From the NCBI GenBank assembly GCA_050633365.1, contig JBOEGJ010000036.1, positions 1-64,000 on the forward strand: a stretch of DNA of 64,000 nt, given 5' to 3'. Positions within the stretch are counted from its first letter, which is position 1, and every line of letters starts with the position of its first letter. This document shows positions 7,620 to 16,162 of the stretch, piece by piece. The position numbers and the translations under genes were made by a program. This DNA is from Pseudomaricurvus sp050633365. Lineage in GTDB: Bacteria; Pseudomonadota; Gammaproteobacteria; Pseudomonadales; Cellvibrionaceae. The notes beneath the pieces are model-generated. The model searched no databases. It worked only from the letters and a program-made list of their open reading frames with translations, and was not told where the DNA came from.

Positions 7620-9266
7620 TTGGACTTCTTGCGGTCATTTTTGTATCGAGATTATGAGTTGAGTGTTTTATTGAAAAAAATCAATGGCCGAGCCTTCCTC
7701 TGCGTTTTAAATGCGGTATTAACGGCAATCGTTGCGCTGGCTCAACCACTGGCAGCTGCCGAAGACGCTATGCTGCCTGTGGACTGCGTAATCAACCCCT
7801 CTAAAACTGTGGATTTGAGTGCGGCTGTTTCAGGCGTACTCGAATCGATTTCAGTGAGTCGCAGCGAATTTGTCGAGCAGGGACAGGAGGTCGCACGGCT
7901 TGAATCTTCGGTCGAGTTGGCCTCGGTTGAATTGGCGACTAAGCGCGCCAATATCAATGCCGAAGTGCACCTGGGTGAGATTAACCTGGGATTCGATCGG
8001 CGTGAAAAGAAGCGAATAACCGAGTTGTATCAGAAAAAAGCGGTTAGTTACCGCATTAAGGATGAAGCGGATCGCGAAGCTAAGCTTTCTGAGTGGGAGC
8101 TGCAGCAGGCCCGAGATTTAGAAGATATTCGTTGGTTAGAACTCAAGCGTGCCCACGCTCAATTGTCTCAGAAGATTGTTCGCTCATCGATTTCGGGTTT
8201 TGTGACTAAGGTGCATCGTTTCGAGGGCGAATACGTCGAAGATCAGCCGATCGTTCGGGTCGTGCAGCTTAATCCATTGTTTGTTGAAGCCATTGTACCC
8301 ATGAAGGTGTTTGGTCGTATTTATGAGGGAATGGAGGCTGAGGTCGCCCCCGAAACTGTTGAGGTTCGAAAGCACACCGCAAAAGTGATTGCCGTGGACC
8401 GGTTGGGCGATACCGCTAGCGGAACCTTTGGCGTTCGTTTGGAACTCTCTAATACCGATCATCAAATTCCGGCGGGCTTAAAGTGCGGGCTTCGGTTTTT
8501 AGAGGCGTCGGGTGGGGCCGATACAGTAGCGACCGCGCAAACGTCTAAGCCTTCGATGGCCGCGCAATCCTCTGGTGGTAGTGATCAGCGCCGAGACGCT
8601 TTGCCGATTACTACCGCCATTGCCAAAACTGCAGAAGCCACTGCTGACAATAAACCGCGCAATATAGAGCCAATGCCCGATTCCGTCGGGGAGCAACCGC
8701 CAACCTCTATATCTGAGAGCGAAGAGGAATCTATGGTGGAGCATTCTCGGCAAACTTCTATTGCGGCTAAACCTGTATTTGTCTATCGATTTGGGCCGCT
8801 CACCAATGAAGAGCAGTTGCAGCAGGCGCAGGCGTTACTGGCGAAGAGTCATCTCGAGGTAACGGTAGAGAGTGGTAGCGTCGAAATGATACGAGGTTAT
8901 ATTGTGCTCGCCACTGGGGTTGATGGGCATAGTCCATCGGCGCGAGCGGTTGATGGATCACTCGCGGCTGGCGATATCGTGGATTATCTATCGACTGTCG
9001 GACTAGACGATTATCAAGTTTTTAGAACTGGTGAGCATAAGGGAAGAGTCTCTCTGGGCGTTCTTTATACGCCCGCAGCGGCCAAAGAACACCAAGCCTA
9101 TTTGGCGCGGCGTGGGGTGTCATCGATCATCAAGCCTCGATCAGCGCCGCTGCCAGCGAGTTGGTTAACCGCTGAAATTGCCGGTGAGGACGAGGCTGCG
9201 CGTTTGGTCGCAGACATGGGCCAGTTGTCGGTTCCCGGGCGGGAGTTACTGCTTAACGAGCGATAA
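7620..9266 (+). CDS. Secreted HlyD-like periplasmic adaptor with C-terminal SPOR-like domain
   Basis: The 548-residue product has a signal peptide (LNAVLTAIVALAQPLAAAED), then a membrane-fusion-protein core: first lipoyl half (~55-90), coiled-coil hairpin (~95-180), second lipoyl half (KIVRSSISGFVTKVHRFEG) and beta-barrel (~205-290). A low-complexity linker (~295-385) leads to a C-terminal region with two SPOR-like half-repeats (VYRFGPLTNEEQLQQA... and YQVFRTGEHKGRVSLGV...). SPOR domains bind denuded peptidoglycan glycan strands, so this adaptor may be held at the wall. The outermost start is TTG at 7620; TTG at 7671 gives a tidier signal peptide. It is the third adaptor in a row and lies directly before the giant-protein gene. 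SPOR assignment moderate; adaptor assignment strong. Confidence 0.78.
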   Translation: MDFLRSFLYRDYELSVLLKKINGRAFLCVLNAVLTAIVALAQPLAAAEDAMLPVDCVINPSKTVDLSAAVSGVLESISVSRSEFVEQGQEVARLESSVELASVELATKRANINAEVHLGEINLGFDRREKKRITELYQKKAVSYRIKDEADREAKLSEWELQQARDLEDIRWLELKRAHAQLSQKIVRSSISGFVTKVHRFEGEYVEDQPIVRVVQLNPLFVEAIVPMKVFGRIYEGMEAEVAPETVEVRKHTAKVIAVDRLGDTASGTFGVRLELSNTDHQIPAGLKCGLRFLEASGGADTVATAQTSKPSMAAQSSGGSDQRRDALPITTAIAKTAEATADNKPRNIEPMPDSVGEQPPTSISESEEESMVEHSRQTSIAAKPVFVYRFGPLTNEEQLQQAQALLAKSHLEVTVESGSVEMIRGYIVLATGVDGHSPSARAVDGSLAAGDIVDYLSTVGLDDYQVFRTGEHKGRVSLGVLYTPAAAKEHQAYLARRGVSSIIKPRSAPLPASWLTAEIAGEDEAARLVADMGQLSVPGRELLLNER

Positions 9267-9445
9267 CCTAGGCGCTCTTGACGCGGGCTACTCTGAGAAC
9301 TGGGGCTGTTGGGCGAAAATACATAACCCGTCAATGACGACGAAGGCTTCTCGCTCTGAACTACAATGTTAAGGGGCTACTGGATCTATTTATTGGCCTG
9401 AAGCTCATTGTAATTCCCGTATCATCGGCAAGTTGAGGTAAAAAG

Positions 9446-12400
9446 ATGTTTCGTAAGCGCCGTAGCAAACAACCGTTTGAACGACGTAAAGTCGGGGCTC
9501 GCTGCTTACTTGAGCCGCTAGAGCCCCGAATCCTATTTTCTGCCGATCCACTGTCGGCAAGCGTCGAGGGATTAATTCCAAGCGCGCTTGATGATTCAAA
9601 TACCATGTCCTCGGAAGGTGTTCATAAAACCAGCGACAGCGTCAAGGAGCGCCTTGAGGTCTCGAATCTTGAGCAAGAGGCCGAACAACAGGAATCTTCT
9701 CCCACACAGCTCATAGTCATCGATACCTCGACGCCAGATTATCAACGGCTCCTGAGTGACGTCACGCAGGGAGAGGGCGCTGATTTTCAAGTGCTTTTAC
9801 TCGCCACCGATCAAAATGGCGTCGATCAAATTACCCAGTACTTGGGTGGCTATGGCGCTCAGTCTTTTTCTGCGATTCACATTATTTCTCACGGCAGTGA
9901 TGGTGCGGTCCAACTGGGAAGCTTGAATCTTAATGAAAGCACCTTGGCCAATCAGCGCGATGCCTTGAGCTCGTGGCAAGATGTTCTTACCGACGATGCT
10001 GATTTATTGTTTTACGGTTGTAACTTGGCGCAACAAAGTGAAGGTCAACAACTGCTGCAAACGATTTCTGAGTTAACGCGGGCGGATATTGCCGCCAGTG
10101 ATGACCTGACCGGTGCGTCGGCATTGAATGGCGATTGGGAGTTGGAGTTCTTGGTTGGAGAGGTAGGTTCTGAGCTCTTTTTATCGACTGCTTTTGAAGC
10201 GGGATGGCAGCACACCTTGGGCCCGTTTGGTGCGGTCGACTCTTTGTGGTTGAATTCCAAGGATGGCGCAACGGGCTTGTCCATTCCGGGTATACCCTCA
10301 ATAACCAAGGCGCAGTTGCTAGAACTGTCTGATCCCAATTTAAGCTTCGAGCCCGCAGGTACGCCATCGCAAACAACCGACGGTACTCTCACCTCAATTA
10401 TCGATATGAATCTTTTTGATTTAACCAACGGCGACATAAAAATCGATGCGATGCACTATGTATCGGCAGACATCACCATTGGCCAATCAACAACCATTGA
10501 TCTAAAAGCTGGCGACATTCTAATGTCGTCTGGTGACGGGAACGAAACACTAACCAGTAACAACGTGCAGGATGTCAAGAAAGGCGATGTGTTTGTGTTT
10601 CGGCCCACAGTTATTAATGATTACAGTTCGGGCGACTTCTTTATTCTGTTCGATAAGATGGTTACAACAGATCTCCGTGCAATCTCTTTAGTCGAGACTG
10701 ATACGGTCGTCGGTGGAACAGTTCTCACTAAAGGTAGCTTGATTTATTCTCAGGCGACAGGTGGTTCTTTCGACGATAAGAGTATTTATATCTTCAATCC
10801 TATCGATGTGGGGGAATCTAACACTAGTGGAGTCTATGATTTACTCATCGATGGAGGAGATGTCGGTATCGATGAAAATATTCATGGTTTAGAGCTCATT
10901 GAAACTAATACCACGATAGCAGGAACCTCTTTAGCGGCAGGCACGATACTTATGTCGCAGAATAATGGAGACGTGATTGGAAGTAATGACTTGAGTGTGT
11001 CGTCAGGGGATGTTGCGTTGTTGAAAATTACTCAGGCAACTGTAGGGGGGGCATCGCCCGTTGCCGCAGAAGCCACTGCAGCGCTGTTCTTTGATGGTTC
11101 TGATGTGGGTTTAGCAGGCGTAAAACTAGATGGAATATCACTGATAAGCGTAGTGCAGAATACTGAGCCAGTGGTGGTCTCAACCGCGCTAGATCCAACC
11201 TATATCGAAGACTCAGGCGGTGTTGCGGTGTTTACCGCAACCTCGATCGATGTGGTTGATGCAGGGCAGAACGTCAAAGGTATTGCGTTAGTGGTTGAAA
11301 ACGCTTCCGATGGCGTTAATGAACAAATTATTATTGACGGCAGTGTTATCGCGTTACTCGACGGCGCGACCGGTACAACCACGGATAACGGTTTTGATTA
11401 CGAGGTAACTCTAAACGGAGCGAGTTATACCTTAGTTTTAAAAAATGGGAGTATAACGGCAGCTGATGCACAAACTATGATAGATGGCTTGCGCTACAAC
11501 AGCGTTGATCAAAATCCCAATGCCGTGGCTCGAGTTATTACGTTGAAGTCGCTGACAGACACAGGCGGCATTGCCAGCGGCGGTGATGATACCGTCGACC
11601 TTAATATTTCTTCGACTGTGGCTATGGTGGCGGTGAACGACGCCCCGACGGCCGATGCTACCGCGTTAGATCCCGTTTTTTCTGAAGGTGATGCGGCTAC
11701 TTCGTTATTTTCCGGCGCCGATATTCGAGTCATAGAAGCGGGGCAACTCATAACCGCGATGACTTTTACGGTCACAAATGTTGAAAGTCTATCCTCTGAA
11801 AAACTGCGTTTGGACGGAACTGACGTGGTCTTGCTTCATGGCCAAACCGGCACCACGGCTACAAACTCTTTAGGCTATTCTGTGTCGATTTCGGCAGGTA
11901 CCGCGACTATTACGCTGTCAGGAGGTACGCTTACCGACGCTCTAGCCAATACGCTTTTGAATACTAGCGCTTATATTAATTCGGCGCAGAATCCTGTCGC
12001 AGGAGTCAAGAGTGTCAGCTTGATAGAAATCGTCGACAGCGGTGGCACAGCGAATGGCGGTATTGATGTGGGCAGCTTCGCACTAACTTCTAGCGTTACT
12101 GTTGTTGATGTCAATGACGAACCTGTGGTGACAGGAACGGGCAACGATCCTTCGTTTGTTGCCGGGGGCAGTGCGGTCACCCCGTTTAGTGGCATCGACA
12201 TTGATTTGATTGAATCTACTCAGACCGTGAGCGGTTTTGTGATTGAGGTCTCTAATGTTTTTGATGGCTCTAATGAAAAGATTCAAATCGATGGTAGTAC
12301 GATTATTCTGATCAATAGCAGTTCTGGCACTACATCGGGAAGTGGCTTTAGCTACGACGTGTCTGTGAGTGGACCGACTCGTACTATTACTTTTACTGGT

Positions 12401-15400
12401 GGTTCAGCATCTGCGGTGGCAGTGGAGTCATTACTAAACGCAATGACTTATCAAAACGATAATGGCGCACTCACTGAAGCGACTCGTACCATCAGTTTGA
12501 TCGCGTTGAGTGATTCTGGCGGCACGGCGAACGGCGGTGATGATACGGCGACCTTAGCGATTGCCTCCGATGTCTCGGTGATCCGCGTTAATGCCGAGCC
12601 CACATTTAGTGCCACGGCTTCGAACCCGACGTTTATTGCGTCGGGTGGGGCGGTCGCTGCATTCGAATCCGCCGCCATAGATGCCCAAAACCCTGGTCAA
12701 ACGATCTCGGGTCTTACATTCACTATCAGCGGCCTATTGGATGGCGGCAACGAAAAAATTGTACTTGATGGTTCGACGATTTCGTTGATGGACGCCGCCT
12801 CGGGTACCACGGCGACTAACGCAATTAGCTACAGCGTGAGCGAGGCAGGTGGCGTCGCCACCGTTACCTTAACCGGTGCCAATCTCACCGATACCAACGC
12901 TGAAAACCTAGTCAATAATATTGCTTACCTCAACGATGCCGCAATACCATCGGTGGGCGTACGTTTAATCGAATTGACGGGTCTGACGGATTCTGGAGGT
13001 ACGGCAAACGCTGGTGACGACACGGTTGCCGTGAGCATTCAGTCGAGTATCGACGTGCAAGCGGTAAATATTGAGCCAAGTGTTAACGCCAATCCCGTAG
13101 ATCCCAGCTTTACGGAGAATGGGGCTGCTGTATCGCTTTTTAGCAGCACCGTTGTCGATCTGGTGGAGTCTGGGCAGTTGGTGGTGTCTCTTTCATTTTC
13201 GATCACTAATGTGTTCGATGGCAGTGATGAAGTTATTTCTTTTGATGGAACCGACATAGCGTTAACGGCAGGTAACTCAGGCTTCACTGCCGGTAATGCT
13301 ATGTCATTCACGGTGACAGAGGCCGCAAATTTCGCGACTATAAGTTTTAACAGTTCGGGGTTGGAGCCGTCGCTAACCGAGACGCTGATCAATGGGATGA
13401 GCTACAACAATACCAGTGAAGATCCGAATGTGTCCGATCGGGTCGTCACCCTGACGCACCTTCAAGACAGTGGTGGCGTCGCCAATGGAGGCGATGATTC
13501 TGTGTCGCCCGCAATAGCGACCACGGTAACGGTTGCGGCCGCCAACGATCAGCCTACTGTTTCGGCGGTTGCTATCGCCGCCGATGAAGATGGCGTCGTC
13601 GTAAATGGCAGTTTCGTTGTTAACGATGAGGATGCTGGCGATACTCATGTGTTTGCCATCGTCGGGTCGCCATCAGAAGGGTCGGTAATAAACAACAACG
13701 ACGGTACTTTCAGTTTTGATCCTGGCCCAGATTTTCAAGATTTGGCCGCCGGTCAAACTCGAGACGTTAGTTTCACATACCGAGCCACAGACAACTCTGG
13801 TGCTGGCAACGCTGATAGCGCATTAGCGACCGTAACTGTGACGGTGACAGGAGCGAATGATCAACCGTTGGCAACTGGCTTTGACATTAATGCCGATGAA
13901 GATGGTGCGGTTGTGTCAAGCAGCTTTATCGAAACCGACGCCGATACGAACGATACCCATGTTTTCTCCATTACCTCGTCTCCCGCGGAAGGTACCGTTG
14001 TCAACAATAACGATGGTACCTTTTCTTTTGATCCCGGTTCAGATTTTCAGGACTTAGCCGAGGGCGCAACACGTGTCGTCTCCTTCGATTACGTGGTGAC
14101 CGACAGCTCCGGTAGCGGCAACGCCAATAGTGTTTCAGCAACGGTGACGGTGACGGTTACAGGGCGCAATGAAACGCCAATAGTTGGCAACTTAACTCAA
14201 GCTGCTAACGAAGATGGCGTCGTCGTTAACGGCAACTTCTCTGTTGTCGATGGCGATGGCGCCGATACTCATACATTTGTGATCGTCGATGCGCCGGTAG
14301 AAGGCTCGGTGGTCAATAACAATGACGGTAGTTTTAGTTTCGATCCCGCTGGAGATTTTCAAGATTTGGCGGAGGGTGAAACTCGCGATGTGACATTTAC
14401 CTATCGAGCCATAGATTCGTCATCTACCGCTAACGATACCAGTTCATTGGCCACTGTCAGAATCACAGTGACGGGGGTTAACGATCGCCCTGTGATTGCT
14501 TCGTTCGTGGTCAACTCTGCGGAAGATAACGGACCTAAAAGTGCAAGCTTTTCTGTGTCTGATGCGGATTTGTTGGATACTCAAACCATCGTTGTTTTGT
14601 CTGCCCCAGCGGAAGGTAACATTGTTAACAACAACGACGGAACCTTTACATTTGACCCTGGCACAGACTTTCAGGACTTAGCCCAAGGTGAGAGCCGAAA
14701 TGTATCCGTGAGCTATCAATCCACAGACGACTCTGGCGCTGTAAATGATACCAGCACTATTGAAACCATAACCTTTACCGTGGCTGGCACCAATGACCGG
14801 CCTACCGTGTCGGGTGTATTTCTAAGCGCAATTGAAGACGGTGCCTTAGCTGGCGGTAGTTTTAATGTTACCGATGTAGACAGTAACGATTCACACACCT
14901 TCGTGATTACTGGTGCGCCTGCGCAAGGGGTTGCAACCAATAATGGCGACGGCACTTTTTCGTTTGATGTCGGTTCTGATTTTCAAGAGCTATCTCATGG
15001 TGAAGTTCGAACTGTCGTTTTCACCTTTGCGGCGGTGGATGGCAGCGGCGTTGCGTCTTCAACCAGCGCGAACGGGGCAGTCACCGTCGACGTGGTTGGA
15101 ACCAACGATCGGCCCATTGTTAGGGATATGTCGGTCTCATTGAATTCCAGTGACAGTGAATTGGTTGACGCTTTCGACTTCACCGAAATTGATCTTAGTG
15201 ATACTTCAGCGGTTACTATTATTGAGCAACCTAGTAACGGCAGCTTAGTTGATCTTGGTAATGGCGCGTTCAGGTTCGTGCCTGATTCGTCGTTTGATGA
15301 TCTAGCGTTTGGTGAAAGCAGTTTTGTAACCGCAAAATTTCAAGTCAGTGATGATTCTGGTCAAAGTAATGATACGAGCCGCGAAGGAACGATTACCATT

Positions 15401-16162
15401 GAGGTCAAGGGTAACGGATTTGTGATCGTCGATCCTGTCGCTCCACCGGTTACCGCTCCGGTTACAGAGCCAGCTGTGACGCCAGGACCAGATGAAACAG
15501 CACCGGCTGAATTGGATTCTGAAGCGACTGCACCGGAAACTAGTCCAGAGCAAAACGAGGCCGAAAACACAAGTGATTCGGAGGAGTCTTCCGGTGAATC
15601 TGATGCCGGGTTTTCTGGCGACGCCGTAGGTGAGCGACTGAGTGATGTGGGTGAAGCAGAAGGCGGCGAGAGTTTGTTTGACGGTGCGTTTACGGGCTTG
15701 AATGTTAGTGTAAATAACGCCGAAATTATTCAGTCCACAACAGAGTTTGAAAGGGCTGACGCGAATCTCGCGGGGGCTATTTCGATAGAGTCAGTGGAAT
15801 CGCTTCGCGTTAAATTTGCGGTTTATAGTGATCCGCTTTCTCTTGTCGAAACCGAGCGCTACATGCGAGGCGTCGATGATATTCGCGATGAGTTGAAGCA
15901 ATCGTCGGATGCGAGGGACACGACAATGGGCGGAATGCTCTCTGTCAGCGCGGGACTGTCGGCTGGATACGTCGTATGGCTGGCTCGGAGCGGTATCTTA
16001 CTCAGTAGCGTTTTGTCATCACTACCCGCCTGGCGATTTATCGATCCCTTGCCGGTACTTGGAGGTGTGCAGGGAGAAGGCGCCGACGATGATGAGTCAC
16101 TTGAAGAAATGGTCACCTCATCCGAAAGCGATGAAGCCGACAACGTCGAGGAAGACCGTTAA
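9446..16162 (+). CDS. Giant LEPR-XLL / DUF4347 / cadherin-like repeat surface protein (2238 aa)
   Basis: Domains in order: a basic N-terminus without hydrophobic signal peptide, carrying LEPRILFSADPL at 25-36 (LEPR-XLL motif typical of very large exported repeat proteins); DUF4347 at ~85-240, with ISHGSDG (His149) and YGCNLA (Cys192); ~80-residue imperfect repeats at ~300-570; five repeats of exactly 159 residues starting at 572, 731, 890, 1049 and 1208; six VCBS/cadherin-like repeats starting at 1367, 1471, 1575, 1679, 1783 and 1887 (104 residues each, the last 103); a Pro/Glu-rich acidic linker at ~1995-2070; and a C-terminal module with a hydrophobic segment at ~2160-2190 followed by WRFIDPLPVL and an acidic tail. 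No RTX nonapeptides were seen. The likely role is an envelope-anchored adhesin or signalling protein. Three adaptor genes precede it, and its TAATG stop overlaps the start of a hybrid kinase. Confidence 0.85.
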   Translation: MFRKRRSKQPFERRKVGARCLLEPLEPRILFSADPLSASVEGLIPSALDDSNTMSSEGVHKTSDSVKERLEVSNLEQEAEQQESSPTQLIVIDTSTPDYQRLLSDVTQGEGADFQVLLLATDQNGVDQITQYLGGYGAQSFSAIHIISHGSDGAVQLGSLNLNESTLANQRDALSSWQDVLTDDADLLFYGCNLAQQSEGQQLLQTISELTRADIAASDDLTGASALNGDWELEFLVGEVGSELFLSTAFEAGWQHTLGPFGAVDSLWLNSKDGATGLSIPGIPSITKAQLLELSDPNLSFEPAGTPSQTTDGTLTSIIDMNLFDLTNGDIKIDAMHYVSADITIGQSTTIDLKAGDILMSSGDGNETLTSNNVQDVKKGDVFVFRPTVINDYSSGDFFILFDKMVTTDLRAISLVETDTVVGGTVLTKGSLIYSQATGGSFDDKSIYIFNPIDVGESNTSGVYDLLIDGGDVGIDENIHGLELIETNTTIAGTSLAAGTILMSQNNGDVIGSNDLSVSSGDVALLKITQATVGGASPVAAEATAALFFDGSDVGLAGVKLDGISLISVVQNTEPVVVSTALDPTYIEDSGGVAVFTATSIDVVDAGQNVKGIALVVENASDGVNEQIIIDGSVIALLDGATGTTTDNGFDYEVTLNGASYTLVLKNGSITAADAQTMIDGLRYNSVDQNPNAVARVITLKSLTDTGGIASGGDDTVDLNISSTVAMVAVNDAPTADATALDPVFSEGDAATSLFSGADIRVIEAGQLITAMTFTVTNVESLSSEKLRLDGTDVVLLHGQTGTTATNSLGYSVSISAGTATITLSGGTLTDALANTLLNTSAYINSAQNPVAGVKSVSLIEIVDSGGTANGGIDVGSFALTSSVTVVDVNDEPVVTGTGNDPSFVAGGSAVTPFSGIDIDLIESTQTVSGFVIEVSNVFDGSNEKIQIDGSTIILINSSSGTTSGSGFSYDVSVSGPTRTITFTGGSASAVAVESLLNAMTYQNDNGALTEATRTISLIALSDSGGTANGGDDTATLAIASDVSVIRVNAEPTFSATASNPTFIASGGAVAAFESAAIDAQNPGQTISGLTFTISGLLDGGNEKIVLDGSTISLMDAASGTTATNAISYSVSEAGGVATVTLTGANLTDTNAENLVNNIAYLNDAAIPSVGVRLIELTGLTDSGGTANAGDDTVAVSIQSSIDVQAVNIEPSVNANPVDPSFTENGAAVSLFSSTVVDLVESGQLVVSLSFSITNVFDGSDEVISFDGTDIALTAGNSGFTAGNAMSFTVTEAANFATISFNSSGLEPSLTETLINGMSYNNTSEDPNVSDRVVTLTHLQDSGGVANGGDDSVSPAIATTVTVAAANDQPTVSAVAIAADEDGVVVNGSFVVNDEDAGDTHVFAIVGSPSEGSVINNNDGTFSFDPGPDFQDLAAGQTRDVSFTYRATDNSGAGNADSALATVTVTVTGANDQPLATGFDINADEDGAVVSSSFIETDADTNDTHVFSITSSPAEGTVVNNNDGTFSFDPGSDFQDLAEGATRVVSFDYVVTDSSGSGNANSVSATVTVTVTGRNETPIVGNLTQAANEDGVVVNGNFSVVDGDGADTHTFVIVDAPVEGSVVNNNDGSFSFDPAGDFQDLAEGETRDVTFTYRAIDSSSTANDTSSLATVRITVTGVNDRPVIASFVVNSAEDNGPKSASFSVSDADLLDTQTIVVLSAPAEGNIVNNNDGTFTFDPGTDFQDLAQGESRNVSVSYQSTDDSGAVNDTSTIETITFTVAGTNDRPTVSGVFLSAIEDGALAGGSFNVTDVDSNDSHTFVITGAPAQGVATNNGDGTFSFDVGSDFQELSHGEVRTVVFTFAAVDGSGVASSTSANGAVTVDVVGTNDRPIVRDMSVSLNSSDSELVDAFDFTEIDLSDTSAVTIIEQPSNGSLVDLGNGAFRFVPDSSFDDLAFGESSFVTAKFQVSDDSGQSNDTSREGTITIEVKGNGFVIVDPVAPPVTAPVTEPAVTPGPDETAPAELDSEATAPETSPEQNEAENTSDSEESSGESDAGFSGDAVGERLSDVGEAEGGESLFDGAFTGLNVSVNNAEIIQSTTEFERADANLAGAISIESVESLRVKFAVYSDPLSLVETERYMRGVDDIRDELKQSSDARDTTMGGMLSVSAGLSAGYVVWLARSGILLSSVLSSLPAWRFIDPLPVLGGVQGEGADDDESLEEMVTSSESDEADNVEEDR
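11159..13543 (+). repeat. Five in-frame 477-bp repeats (159 residues each) inside the giant gene
   Basis: Unit starts, taken at the Asn of the N-x-E/A-P boundary motif, fall at 11159, 11636, 12113, 12590 and 13067; the next domain begins at 13544. Every interval is exactly 477 bases. Units share a DP(T/S)F or DP(V/T)F opening, a GQ-x-(I/V) turn, a G-S/T-x-I-x-L strand, SGTT, and a conserved D(S/T)GG(T/V/I)A(N/S)(G/A)GDD near the end. DNA identity between units is clearly low; protein similarity is evident by eye. Confidence 0.9.
13544..15412 (+). repeat. Six in-frame ~312-bp VCBS/cadherin-like repeats inside the giant gene
   Basis: Units start at 13544, 13856, 14168, 14480, 14792 and 15104; the first five are exactly 312 bases and the last is 309. 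Each opens with ND(Q/R)P or NETP and carries EDG, NN(N/G)DG(T/S)F(S/T)FD, DFQ(D/E)L and a closing V-x-V-x-G. This is the VCBS/cadherin-like type common in large adhesins. Confidence 0.92.

Noticed and set aside
11159..15412. CRISPR-like or satellite repeat
   Set aside because: The periodic units are in-frame protein repeats with diverged DNA, not short identical repeats with spacers.
11200..15570. Many long antisense ORFs (60-117 codons) opposite the giant repeat gene
   Set aside because: They arise from the biased composition of the repeats; none has a ribosome-binding site or recognisable product.
9446..16162. RTX-type type I secretion substrate
   Set aside because: No GGxGxDxxx nonapeptide array was found and the C-terminus has a hydrophobic segment and acidic tail instead of a typical type I signal.
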